From Candidatus Rokuibacteriota bacterium (GTDB taxonomy: Bacteria > Methylomirabilota > Methylomirabilia > Rokubacteriales > CSP1-6): a stretch of 14,166 nt of DNA. Positions 1 to 6,783 of the stretch are shown here, piece by piece; positions within the stretch are counted from its first letter, which is position 1, and every line of letters begins with the position of its first letter. Both the position numbers and the translations under genes were made by a program. The DNA is taken from NCBI GenBank assembly GCA_003221435.1, contig QHRS01000129.1:1-14166 (forward strand), written 5' to 3'. The notes beneath the pieces were generated by a model. The model was not told the DNA's origin. It searched no databases and was given only the letters and a program-made list of their open reading frames with translations.

Positions 1-490
1 CCTCCGTCGCGCCCGGCGACTCCTCCACCAGACCGCGGTACATCCGGATCACCTCGAGCGACTTCTCCTTGAGGTTGTGGGCCTTCTCGGTGTTGAGCGC
101 AAGGATCAGGAACGCGACCTCAGGCTCGGGCACGAGGACCGCCGGCACGAAGTCGGCCTTCAGCTTTTCGAGCGCCACGCGGCGGTGATTCCCGTTCGGT
201 GTCCAGTACACGCCCGGCTTCGGCGTCATGGCGACGATCGGATCGACGAAGCGATCCACCTTCTTCACCACCTCGGTCAGGCGCTTGACGTGGGTGGGGG
301 AGAGGTCGCGCTGGTAGGGGGTCGCGTCCACGCGGGCCAGGGGCAGGAGGCAGAAGATCTGCCAGTGCTCGCCGACCGGGTCCTGGTAGATCGCGAGCGC
401 GCGCCCGCCGTCGCGCTCGACCTGCTCGGCGAGCGCGACCACGTCCGACGGCGGCGTCTTGTCCGGGGCGACCGACCAGTGAGGAGCCAT
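1..490 (-). CDS. ParB-like (ParB/sulfiredoxin-fold) domain protein, 3' end cut by window edge
   Basis: This minus-strand frame opens at the ATG at 490-488 and stays open for 163 codons to the window edge, so the C-terminus is missing. Visible ParB-like signatures are a PYQR segment at about residues 58-61 and the box NGNHRRVAL at about 99-107, which resembles the 'DG-HR--A' nucleotide-binding box of ParB N-terminal domains. A conserved-looking helix follows (LNTEKAHNLKEKS, about 132-144). The sequence before residue 50 looks like a lineage-specific extension. It is not a canonical chromosome-partition ParB: no parA neighbour is visible, and the HTH region would lie outside the window. Its function (DNA binding, nuclease or NTP-dependent switch) cannot be assigned. 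It diverges from the FBPase gene across about 100 bases. No strong Shine-Dalgarno is seen before the chosen start. Family assignment rests on motif recognition only. Confidence 0.72.
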   Translation of the reverse strand, partial: MAPHWSVAPDKTPPSDVVALAEQVERDGGRALAIYQDPVGEHWQIFCLLPLARVDATPYQRDLSPTHVKRLTEVVKKVDRFVDPIVAMTPKPGVYWTPNGNHRRVALEKLKADFVPAVLVPEPEVAFLILALNTEKAHNLKEKSLEVIRMYRGLVEESPGATE

Positions 491-501
491 CTCATTTTTC
501 G

Positions 502-528
502 CCGTCGTGACGCCTTCGCGTCAGACGG
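502..528. promoter_or_regulatory. Imperfect dyad in divergent intergenic region
   Basis: CCGTC (502-506) and TGACGC (508-513) pair with GCGTCA (518-523) and GACGG (524-528) around a CTTC loop, leaving one bulged G at 507. The element sits between the divergently read ParB-like gene and the fbp operon. It could be an operator or a transcript hairpin. No T-run follows it in either direction, so it does not look like an intrinsic terminator. Its role is inferred only from its position. Confidence 0.35.
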
Positions 529-591
529 TCGGTGAGAGTCCAGGCGGTACGTAGGGCAAAGGGACGCGAGCGAGGGTATCATCCGGGTACC

Positions 592-1554
592 ATGGGCCCC
601 GGAGCCGAGCTGAGCCGGTTCATGCGGGACGAGCGGGTGGAGCCGAGGCTGGTCGAGCTGATCGCGGCGGTCGCGACGGCAACGGAGCGGATCGAGGCGC
701 TTGTGCGCCGCTCCGGCCTGACCCATCTGATCGGCCTCACCGGCGCCACCAACGTGCAGGACGAGGCCGTCCACAAGCTCGACGACGCGGCCAACCGGAT
801 CTTCGTCGACGTGCTCCGCGCGAGCGGTCGCGCGAGCCTGCTCGTCTCCGAGGAGCTGGCCGAGCCGCTGGCGCTCGGCGGCGGCCCGTTCGCGCTCTAC
901 GTCGATCCGATCGACGGCTCCTCGAACGCCGATGTCAACGGAAGCATCGGGTCGATCTTCTCGGTGCATGCGTCGGCGCATGCCGGGCTGCCCGGTCCCG
1001 GCCACGCCCAGCGCGCGGCCGGCTACGTCATGTACGGCCCCGGCACGTCGATGATGATCACCTGGGGCCGGGAGCTCCACGAGTTCGTCCTCGACCCGGA
1101 CGCGCGCGGCTTCCTTTTGACTCGGGCGGGACTGCGGCTGCCGCCGAGCGGTCGCACGTACGCGGTGAACTTCGGCCGCCGCGCCTACTGGGACCCCGGC
1201 GTGGGCGCGTTCTTCGATGACCTGAACGCCGACGATCCGGCGCGTGGCCGGCCGTATTCGCTCCGCTACTCCGGCTCTCTCACGGCCGATCTCCACCGCA
1301 TCCTCCTCGAAGGCGGCATCTACTGCTATCCTGGCGACCGCAAGGTGAAGGACGGCAAGCTGCGGTTGCTCTACGAGGCGTGCCCGCTCGCCCTCCTGGC
1401 CGAGCAGGGTGGCGGCCGCGCGTCGAACGGTCACGAGCGAATTCTCGACATCGTCCCCCGGACGGTTCACCAACGCGTGCCGCTCTACATCGGGAGCGCG
1501 ACGGAGGTCGAGCTGGCCGAGGACTACGTCCAGCAACGGAGGCGGGCGCGATGA
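592..1554 (+). CDS. fbp: Fructose-1,6-bisphosphatase class I
   Basis: Predicted to hydrolyse fructose 1,6-bisphosphate to fructose 6-phosphate in the cytoplasm, the committing step of gluconeogenesis (also used in the Calvin cycle and ribulose monophosphate pathways). With the ATG at 592 it has 320 residues, close to the usual class I length. The family signature VDPIDGSSNADVNGSIG lies at about 104-120, with metal-binding aspartates at about 105 and 108 and the preceding acidic SEE at 86-88. Substrate-binding segments RYSGSLTADLHR (about 225-236), GGIYCYP (241-247), KLRLLYEACP (256-265) and ERILDIVPRTVHQR (282-295) are all present. An in-frame GTG at 532 would add 20 residues, but these resemble no family member. 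No clear Shine-Dalgarno precedes the ATG; a TATCAT hexamer at 577-582 may mark a near-leaderless promoter. The stop overlaps the aldolase start (ATGA), implying one operon. Confidence 0.95.
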   Translation: MGPGAELSRFMRDERVEPRLVELIAAVATATERIEALVRRSGLTHLIGLTGATNVQDEAVHKLDDAANRIFVDVLRASGRASLLVSEELAEPLALGGGPFALYVDPIDGSSNADVNGSIGSIFSVHASAHAGLPGPGHAQRAAGYVMYGPGTSMMITWGRELHEFVLDPDARGFLLTRAGLRLPPSGRTYAVNFGRRAYWDPGVGAFFDDLNADDPARGRPYSLRYSGSLTADLHRILLEGGIYCYPGDRKVKDGKLRLLYEACPLALLAEQGGGRASNGHERILDIVPRTVHQRVPLYIGSATEVELAEDYVQQRRRAR

Positions 1555-2480
1555 CGAAGCGGGTGCAGGAAATCCTGAGCTGGTACGGGAGCGATAACCC
1601 GGGTACGCGCGCGAACCTGGCGCGTGTGCTGAACGCGGGGACGCTCGGAGGCACCGGGCGGCTGGTGATCCTGCCGGTGGATCAGGGCTTCGAGCATGGC
1701 CCGGCGCGGAGCTTTGCCCCGAACCCCGCGGGCTACAACCCGCTCTATCACTTCGAGCTGGCGATCGAGACCGGCTGCAGCGCCTACGCGGCCCCGCTCG
1801 GGTTCCTCGAAGCCGGGGCGGCCGAGTTCGCGGGGGAGATCCCGCTGATCCTGAAGCTCAACAATCATGACCTCCTCAACGAGGAGGAGGATCCGATCTC
1901 CGCGGTGACCGCCGCCGTGCGGGACGCGCTGCGCCTCGGCTGCGCGGCGATCGGCTTCACGATCTATCCCGGATCGACGCATCGCAACCGCATGTACGAG
2001 CAGATCGCCGAGATCGGCGCCGAGGCGAAAGCGGTCGGCCTCGCGGTCGTCATCTGGTCGTATCCGCGCGGCTCGGGCCTGAGCAGGGCGGGGGAGACGG
2101 CCCTGGATGTCGTCGCCTACGCCGCGCAGATCGCGGCCCAGCTCGGCGCCCACATCATCAAGGTGAAGCTGCCGACGGAGCACCTCGAGCTGGACGCGGC
2201 GAAGCGCGTGTACGAGACGAGCCGGATTCCGCTAGCGACCCTGGCCGATCGGGTGCGGCACGTCGTGCAGAGCGCGTTCGACGGCCGCCGGATCGTCATT
2301 TTCTCCGGCGGCGCCAGGGAGGACGACGCCGCCGTGTTCGAGCAGGCCCGCGCCATCCGCGACGGCGGCGGGTTCGGCTCGATCATCGGGCGCAATTCCT
2401 TCCAGCGGCCGCGCGCCGAGGCCGTCAGGTTCCTGGCGCAGGTCATGGGGATCTACGCGGGGTCGGACGCAGAATCCTGA
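1551..2480 (+). CDS. fbaB: Class I fructose-bisphosphate aldolase (DhnA/FbaB type)
   Basis: A TIM-barrel, Schiff-base aldolase interconverting fructose 1,6-bisphosphate with dihydroxyacetone phosphate and glyceraldehyde 3-phosphate. It has 309 residues. DQGFEHGPARSFAPNP at about 44-59 is diagnostic of this branch. HIIKVKLPTEH at about 201-211 carries two lysines (204, 206), one of which should form the imine. FSGG (251-254) and the SIIGRNSFQRP region (277-287) form the usual phosphate-binding end of the barrel. The ATG at 1551 is chosen because GGAGG at 1538-1542 precedes it and it overlaps the fbp stop by four bases (ATGA). Pairing with fbp indicates coordinated gluconeogenic flux from triose phosphates to fructose 6-phosphate. 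No metal-dependent class II motif is present. The sequence looks intact. Confidence 0.94.
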   Translation: MTKRVQEILSWYGSDNPGTRANLARVLNAGTLGGTGRLVILPVDQGFEHGPARSFAPNPAGYNPLYHFELAIETGCSAYAAPLGFLEAGAAEFAGEIPLILKLNNHDLLNEEEDPISAVTAAVRDALRLGCAAIGFTIYPGSTHRNRMYEQIAEIGAEAKAVGLAVVIWSYPRGSGLSRAGETALDVVAYAAQIAAQLGAHIIKVKLPTEHLELDAAKRVYETSRIPLATLADRVRHVVQSAFDGRRIVIFSGGAREDDAAVFEQARAIRDGGGFGSIIGRNSFQRPRAEAVRFLAQVMGIYAGSDAES

Positions 2481-2563
2481 TGGGCGTGTACGCTGCCAAC
2501 AAATGGTCGGATGACGGGTGAAGGCGTTTCTTTCTGGGGCAGGTCCCGGGGAGGAGAATCATC

Positions 2564-3091
2564 ATGACCGCTCAAAACGACGTGACCTCGGTAGTTCCCT
2601 CACCGCGTCGCAGCGCCGAACTCTCGAAGGTGTATCAGGAGGGCGTGGCCGCCGGTATCGTCGGCGCGGCCACCATCGCCATCTGGTTTCTCATCCTCGA
2701 CGCGATCAACGGGCGGCCGCTGTACACGCCGACCATCCTCGGCACCGCGCTGTTCCGCCGCGGGGCGGGACTCGCCTCGCCGGAGACCTTGCCCGTCTCG
2801 CTCGACATGGTGTTGATGTTCACCTGGGTCCACGGACTCGTGTTCGCGATGGTCGGCGGCGCCGCGTCGCGGCTCCTTGCCTTCGCCGAGCGGAACCCGA
2901 ACATCGGCTTCGGGATCCTCTTCCTCTTCGTCGTGTGCGAGTTCGGCTTCCTCGCGGCGGCGATGATGTTCGCCGAGCCGGTGCTTCATGCGCTGGCGTG
3001 GCCGGCGATTCTGATCGCTAACCTCCTGGCGGCGGCGGCGATGGGCGGGTATTTCTGGCTTCGGCACCCGAACCTGAGGATCCGCCCGTAG
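2564..3091 (+). CDS. Conserved four-helix membrane protein, function unknown
   Basis: I do not recognise a named family. The 175-residue product has four probable membrane segments at about 28-47, 80-101, 114-137 and 143-166. The N-terminal tail of about 25 residues is polar and probably cytosolic. Between helices 1 and 2 is a loop with NGRPLYTPTILGTALF (about 49-64), which looks conserved and could be re-entrant or a binding surface. Helix 2 holds a Trp-His pair (88-90), and helix 3 has Cys-Glu (125-126) inside the membrane. The ATG at 2564 is supported by GGAGGAG at 2550-2556. It lies 83 bases after the aldolase stop, so it could be a third gene in that operon or have its own promoter. It converges on the PQQ dehydrogenase gene with only nine bases between stop codons and no visible terminator. 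Confidence 0.8.
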   Translation: MTAQNDVTSVVPSPRRSAELSKVYQEGVAAGIVGAATIAIWFLILDAINGRPLYTPTILGTALFRRGAGLASPETLPVSLDMVLMFTWVHGLVFAMVGGAASRLLAFAERNPNIGFGILFLFVVCEFGFLAAAMMFAEPVLHALAWPAILIANLLAAAAMGGYFWLRHPNLRIRP

Positions 3092-3100
3092 CCGCGCGCT

Positions 3101-4216
3101 CTACTTCGACGCGCCGGTGAGTCTGTGCACGGTGCCCTTGAGGCCGACGACGTACAGCTCGCCGGCGCGATCCTCCCCGAAGGACGAGATCCAGAGGTTG
3201 GTCGCAAGCAGCACGCGCTGCGCGCCGGTCGCGAGGCCGAAGATCTCGCCGCTGCAGTAATCGCCGTAGATGTACGTGCCGGCCAGCGACGGAACGCGGC
3301 TCCCGCGATACACGTAGCCGCCGATGACCGAGCACCGGCCGCCCCCGTTCCGGTATTCGGCCACGGGCAGCTCGAGACCGGCCGTCCGGCAGCCGCTGCG
3401 GGGATCGAAGCAGTGCGCGCCTTCCATGATGCGCCAGCCGTAGTTGCCGCCCCGGCGCACGAGGTCGACCTCCTCCCACGAGTTCTGACCGACGTCGCCG
3501 ACCCACAGCGCGCCGCTCCCGCGGTCGAACGAGAAGCGCCACGGATTGCGCAGGCCCCACGCGAAAATTTCGGGGCGGCCACCGCCAGTCGCGAACGGGT
3601 TGTCCGGCGGAATCCCGTACGGCGCGCCGCGATCCACGTCGATCCGGAGAATCTTCCCGAGCAGCTCGAAGGTGTTCTGCGCCCGATTGCCCGGGTCGCC
3701 GCCGGCCCCGCCGTCACCGAGACCGATGTAGAGGAACCCGTCGGGACCGAACTCGACCATGCCGCCGTTGTGATTCGGGTACGGCTGTGGCACGACCAGC
3801 AACACTGTCTCGGCCGGGGCCGCGACGTTTGGATCCGCGGACACCCGGTACTCGGCCACGACGGTCGCGCCGTCCGGCCGCCGGGTGTAGTTGACGAAGA
3901 AGCGGCCGTTCGTGCGGTAGTCGGGATGAAAGGCAAGCCCGAGGAGGCCCCGCTCGCCCCCGAAGGAGACGCGGGAGGAGATGTCCAGGAAGGGCCTGTC
4001 GAGCAGGCGCCCGCCCTGCACGCTCCGGATGCGGCCCGGCTGCTCGACCACGAAGAGCCGGTCGTCGCGGGCGTGGGTGACGTACAGCGGGTTGTCGAGA
4101 CCGGCGACGACCAGCTCGAGCGTGACCGGCTCGATCTGACCGGCGGTCGTTGCGGGCGCGGCGGCGCCGACGAAGAGAAGCCAGCGCAGGAGGCCGGGCA
4201 GCCTGAAGGGATTCAC
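3101..4216 (-). CDS. Secreted PQQ-dependent aldose sugar dehydrogenase (glucose/sorbosone dehydrogenase family)
   Basis: A soluble six-bladed beta-propeller quinoprotein expected to oxidise aldoses in the periplasm using PQQ. The GTG at 4216 gives 371 residues and an N-terminal signal peptide (hydrophobic LLRWLLFVGAAAPATTAG, about 9-26), so export is likely. Family motifs are ERGLLGLAFHPDY (88-100), PYPNHNGGMVEFGPDGFLYIG (146-165, with His149 the likely catalytic base), GDGGAGGDPGNRAQN (167-181), GLRNPWRFSFD (221-231), GDVGQNSWEEV (240-250) and GGNYGW (256-261). Cys269/Cys276 and Cys295/Cys321 could form disulfides. The frame stays open far upstream, but that extension is antisense-like overlap with the methyltransferase, so the late GTG is preferred. 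It starts 11 bases after the methyltransferase stop, implying co-transcription. No PQQ biosynthesis genes are in the window. The true substrate is unknown. Confidence 0.9.
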   Translation of the reverse strand: MNPFRLPGLLRWLLFVGAAAPATTAGQIEPVTLELVVAGLDNPLYVTHARDDRLFVVEQPGRIRSVQGGRLLDRPFLDISSRVSFGGERGLLGLAFHPDYRTNGRFFVNYTRRPDGATVVAEYRVSADPNVAAPAETVLLVVPQPYPNHNGGMVEFGPDGFLYIGLGDGGAGGDPGNRAQNTFELLGKILRIDVDRGAPYGIPPDNPFATGGGRPEIFAWGLRNPWRFSFDRGSGALWVGDVGQNSWEEVDLVRRGGNYGWRIMEGAHCFDPRSGCRTAGLELPVAEYRNGGGRCSVIGGYVYRGSRVPSLAGTYIYGDYCSGEIFGLATGAQRVLLATNLWISSFGEDRAGELYVVGLKGTVHRLTGASK

Positions 4217-4227
4217 CGCAGACGGCG

Positions 4228-4830
4228 CTAATACGTCTTCCGGGTGAGCACCATCCACTCCTGGCCCGAACGACGCGGCACCGAGCGGATCGGCGGGAAC
4301 GCGCGCTCGAAGCGGAACCGGGGCGCGAAGTGGCGACGGATCTCGCTTCGTGAAATCGGGAACGGCGGGCCCCCGCCGCCCCGCCGGATCGGATAGAAGC
4401 AGGCGAGAAGCCACCCCCCCGGCTTGAGGATGCTCGCGATCGCCCGAACGTACTCGGCCCGCCGTGCAGGATCGATCGCGCAGAAGCAGGTGTACTCCCA
4501 CACGCCGTCGAAGGCGTTCGCGTAGTCGCCGCCGAGCGTGAAGATGTCGCGCCGCTCGAAACTGGCGCCGGTCGGGTCCTGCGCCTCGAGCGCGCGCGCG
4601 GCTCTGACGGCATCGTCGGCAAAGTCGAAGCCGACAGCGCCGTAGCCGCGGCGCGCGAGATATCGTGCGTCGTGCCCGCGGCCGCAGCCGGGCACGGCGA
4701 CCCGTCCGCGGGGCGGCGGACCCGTCTCGACGAAATCCACGAGCGCCGGAGCGGGACCGCCGAGCTCCCAGCCGTCGCCGCCGCGCTGATAGAGATCCTC
4801 CCAGAAGGCGGGGTGACTCACCGTGGCCAT
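4228..4830 (-). CDS. Thiopurine S-methyltransferase (TPMT)-family SAM-dependent methyltransferase
   Basis: A small soluble class I methyltransferase of 200 residues. FWEDLYQRGGDGWELGGPAP (9-28) matches the TPMT N-terminal substrate-lid signature. RVAVPGCGRGHDARYLARRGY (43-63) is the SAM-binding motif I with its G-C-G core, followed by the acidic end of strand 2 (GFDF, about 67-70). WEYTCFCAIDPARRAEYV (111-128) corresponds to the family's 'Y-FFCAL-P' motif, and LKPGGWLLACFYP (135-147) is motif III. Bacterial members methylate thiols, halides, selenium or tellurium species; the substrate here cannot be read from sequence. The ATG at 4830 overlaps the stop of an upstream 33-codon ORF as TGATG. 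An adjacent in-frame GTG is possible and would change one residue. It lies upstream of the PQQ dehydrogenase in the same operon. Confidence 0.88.
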   Translation of the reverse strand: MATVSHPAFWEDLYQRGGDGWELGGPAPALVDFVETGPPPRGRVAVPGCGRGHDARYLARRGYGAVGFDFADDAVRAARALEAQDPTGASFERRDIFTLGGDYANAFDGVWEYTCFCAIDPARRAEYVRAIASILKPGGWLLACFYPIRRGGGGPPFPISRSEIRRHFAPRFRFERAFPPIRSVPRRSGQEWMVLTRKTY

Positions 4831-4931
4831 CACGCGTGGCCGTTTCCCTGCGCGAGCCAACTGATGGCCGTCGCCAGATTCTCGCGGGCGCTCGCAACCG
4901 CCTGGTTGGCGCCGCTCGGCTCGAACGTCAT
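4830..4931 (-). CDS. Possible 33-residue leader ORF coupled to the methyltransferase gene
   Basis: An ATG at 4931-4929 opens a 33-codon frame ending in a TGA that shares one base with the methyltransferase ATG (TGATG). The first third is encoded by copy 1 of the 41-base repeat; the rest is unique and reads as a short amphipathic helix (ASARENLATAISWLAQ). Its position could allow translational coupling. It may equally be an incidental open frame in GC-rich DNA, since no good Shine-Dalgarno precedes it. I recognise no family. Confidence 0.25.
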   Translation of the reverse strand: MTFEPSGANQAVASARENLATAISWLAQGNGHA

Positions 4932-4993
4932 GCGAATCTCGCCTCGCGGCGGGCTCGCAACCGCCTCGCTGGCGCCGCTCGGCTCGAACGTCA
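4890..4993. repeat. Two tandem copies of a 41-base repeat, 63-base period
   Basis: Copies at 4890-4930 and 4953-4993 match at 38 of 41 positions; the three differences are adjacent (GGT versus CGC). The spacer between copies is 22 bases. Copy 2 includes the stop codon of the DUF1054 gene at its end, so the array starts exactly where that gene finishes. On the minus strand both copies can be read in one frame (core TFEPSGA). This repeat is unrelated in sequence to the stem-loop arrays further along. It fills most of the 160-base gap between the two genes. Confidence 0.85.
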
Positions 4994-5620
4994 ATGGAGC
5001 CGGTAGAGCGGGGCGAGGGCGCGAAAGGTCTCGAGGGCGGCGGCGCGATAGTCCGCGTCCTTCCACCGGGAGGCCTCGGTCGCGGGCACGACTCGGCCGA
5101 GGACGACCTGGCCGCCGCGACCGCGGAGGAGCTCGTCGGCGAGACGGGCGAATCCCTCGACATCGAGATCGGCGAGCATCCCGGCAGACTCTTCGTCGTG
5201 CTCGTTCTTGAACCACGCGAGGCCCCGCACCCGGCGGAGCACCGGGCCGAGCCGCGGCGCGTTCTTCTTCCAGGCGGCGGCCCACCGCTTTTTGTCGGCG
5301 TGCTCGGGGCCTGCCTCGAACAGGAACCGGACGCAGTTCCGCGACACGGCGACCTTGAAGTGGCAGTGCTTCTTGTACCCGCGCCTGTCCGGCGCGAACG
5401 CGACCCACGTGTCGTCCGGGGGGTTGATGGTGCGGCGCGCGTGCTTCGCGACGTGGGCGAACGCCTCCGCGCTGGTCGCGCGCGCGACGTCGGCCAGAAG
5501 GCTCCGGCCCAGGGCCTCGAGCCGCGGCCGGATGCGCCCCCGGATCGCTTCCATGCGTGGCTGAAAGCCGCTGACCGTGAAGACCTCGAAGTCCGATGCA
5601 GTGAACGATCCCGACGGCAT
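4991..5620 (-). CDS. DUF1054 (YktB/UPF0637) family protein
   Basis: This 209-residue product matches the length and conserved pattern of the DUF1054 family, best known from Bacillus YktB. FTASDFEVFTVSGFQPRMEAI (6-26) is the family N-terminus, and NPPDDTWVAFAPDRRGYKKH (66-85) is its most conserved stretch. The biochemical function of the family is not established. It is a soluble, basic alpha/beta protein with no signal peptide. The ATG at 5620 is supported by AAGGAGAT at 5635-5628, seven bases upstream. It is the promoter-proximal gene of the minus-strand block, with the methyltransferase and sugar dehydrogenase downstream across the 160-base repeat-bearing gap. The family is mostly described from Firmicutes, so its presence in a GC-rich probable diderm may reflect transfer. 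Base use looks like its neighbours. Confidence 0.88.
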   Translation of the reverse strand: MPSGSFTASDFEVFTVSGFQPRMEAIRGRIRPRLEALGRSLLADVARATSAEAFAHVAKHARRTINPPDDTWVAFAPDRRGYKKHCHFKVAVSRNCVRFLFEAGPEHADKKRWAAAWKKNAPRLGPVLRRVRGLAWFKNEHDEESAGMLADLDVEGFARLADELLRGRGGQVVLGRVVPATEASRWKDADYRAAALETFRALAPLYRLH

Positions 5621-5859
5621 GATTTAGATCTCCTTGCTCCTCTGCGTGGACGCGCCGCCGGCGATCGCGCCGGGGGCGAACGTCAGGACGAGGAGGGTGC
5701 TGCCGCGTTCGTGGAGGATGTGGAAGGGTCAGTCCGGCATAACTCCTCCCGGTTCAAACCGCTCAGAAGCGTGTTTGCGCGGATCGACGCGAGAGAGTGC
5801 ACGCATCATCGATGAAGGCGAAGGCCGTGTCAAGCCGTGGTCCGTGTATCATATGCGTC
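5621..5859. other. Divergent intergenic region; possible decayed small ORF on minus strand
   Basis: This 239-base region separates the minus-strand DUF1054 gene from the plus-strand epimerase. On the minus strand GGGAGGAG (5750-5743) precedes an ATG at 5740. After three codons that frame meets a TGA (5731-5729), then stays open for 34 more codons to a TAA at 5626-5624, overlapping the DUF1054 Shine-Dalgarno. It could be a small gene broken by one stop, or chance. On the plus strand a TATCAT hexamer (5847-5852) lies seven bases before the epimerase ATG, with no convincing -35 at standard spacing. No RNA gene or terminator was found. Confidence 0.4.
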
Positions 5860-6783
5860 ATGCGCCAGCCTCTCTACCTCGTGACCGGCGGCGCAGGGTT
5901 CATCGGCTCCCACCTCGTGGAACGGCTGCTGCGGGACGGCGCCCGGGTCCGCGTCCTCGACAACTTTTCGGCCGGAAGCCGCGCGAACCTGGCCTTCGCC
6001 CGGGCGTTCCGTCGGCAGATCGAGGTAGTCCGCGGCGACATCACCAATCTCAAAACCGTCGAGCGCGCCGTTCGCGGTGTCCGCGTGATCTTCCACCAGG
6101 CGGCGATGCGCTCCGTGCCGCGCTCGGTGAAGGCCCCCTTCGGCGCGCATCGGAACAACGTCACCGGCACCCTCTGCATCCCCCGCGTCGTCTACGCCTC
6201 GTCGTCATCGGTCTACGGAGACCGCCCTGATCTGCCCAAGCGCGAGGACCAGTCGCCGCAGCCGGTCTCGCCGTATGCGGCGTCCAAGACCGCCGGCGAG
6301 CTGTACGCCTCGGTGTGGAGCCGCCTGTTCGGGGTCGAGACCGTCGGCCTCCGCTACTTCAACGTGTTCGGCCCTCGGCAGGACCCCAAGTCCGAATACG
6401 CGGCGGTGATCCCGCGGTTCATCATGTGGAGCCTGACCGGCAAAGCACTCGAGGTGCACGGCGACGGCACGCAGTCGCGCGACTTCACCTACATCGACAA
6501 CGCCGTGGAGGCCAACCTGCTGGCGGCGCGGGCGCCGGACGTCGCGGGCGAAGTGTTCAACGTCGGGATCGGCCATCGCACGAGCCTCCTCGAGATCATC
6601 GCCCTGCTCGAGGGGATCCTCGGACGCTCGCTCGCCCGCCGTCACACCGCGTCGCGCGCGGGCGACGTCCCGCACACGCTGGCCGACATCTCGAAGGCGA
6701 AGCGGCTGCTCGGCTACGAGCCGCTCGTCGGATTCGAGGACGGCCTGCGTCGCACGGTCGAGTCCTTCCGCGCGCTCGCGTGA
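5860..6783 (+). CDS. NAD-dependent nucleotide-sugar epimerase/dehydratase (WbpP/GalE-like) with a short internal deletion
   Basis: An extended short-chain dehydrogenase of 307 residues, likely interconverting UDP-sugar C4 epimers for surface polysaccharide. Visible are the NAD-binding GGAGFIG (10-16), the charged strand-2 end LDNFSAGS (33-40), GDITN (59-63), SSSSVYG (114-120), the catalytic YAASK (Tyr139, Lys143), RYFNVFGPRQDP (165-176) and DGTQSRDFTYIDN (202-214). HQAAMRSVPRS (79-89) and the later motifs resemble UDP-GlcNAc 4-epimerases of the WbpP group. Between NNVTGTL (99-105) and RVVYASSSS (109-117) there are only three residues, CIP. Relatives have about twelve, forming a Rossmann helix. 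About nine codons therefore seem missing in frame, which could impair folding or reflect an assembly error. The ATG at 5860 is placed just before the GxxGxxG strand; no Shine-Dalgarno is seen. The stop overlaps the next start (TGATG). Confidence 0.87.
   Translation: MRQPLYLVTGGAGFIGSHLVERLLRDGARVRVLDNFSAGSRANLAFARAFRRQIEVVRGDITNLKTVERAVRGVRVIFHQAAMRSVPRSVKAPFGAHRNNVTGTLCIPRVVYASSSSVYGDRPDLPKREDQSPQPVSPYAASKTAGELYASVWSRLFGVETVGLRYFNVFGPRQDPKSEYAAVIPRFIMWSLTGKALEVHGDGTQSRDFTYIDNAVEANLLAARAPDVAGEVFNVGIGHRTSLLEIIALLEGILGRSLARRHTASRAGDVPHTLADISKAKRLLGYEPLVGFEDGLRRTVESFRALA

Noticed and set aside
3092..3100. Bidirectional terminator between the converging membrane protein and sugar dehydrogenase genes
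   Set aside because: Only nine bases separate the stops, with no hairpin or T-run.
4217..4897. Long N-terminal extension of the sugar dehydrogenase
   Set aside because: It is Arg-rich, overlaps the methyltransferase in another frame, and would bury the signal peptide seen after the GTG at 4216.
5729..5731. Selenocysteine codon in the small minus-strand ORF
   Set aside because: No selenoprotein family resemblance and no SECIS-like hairpin was recognised just downstream; a simple broken or random frame is more likely.
5745..5765. tRNA fragment suggested by GGTTCAAACC
   Set aside because: The flanking bases do not form a 5-base T-stem, and no acceptor, D or anticodon arms are present.
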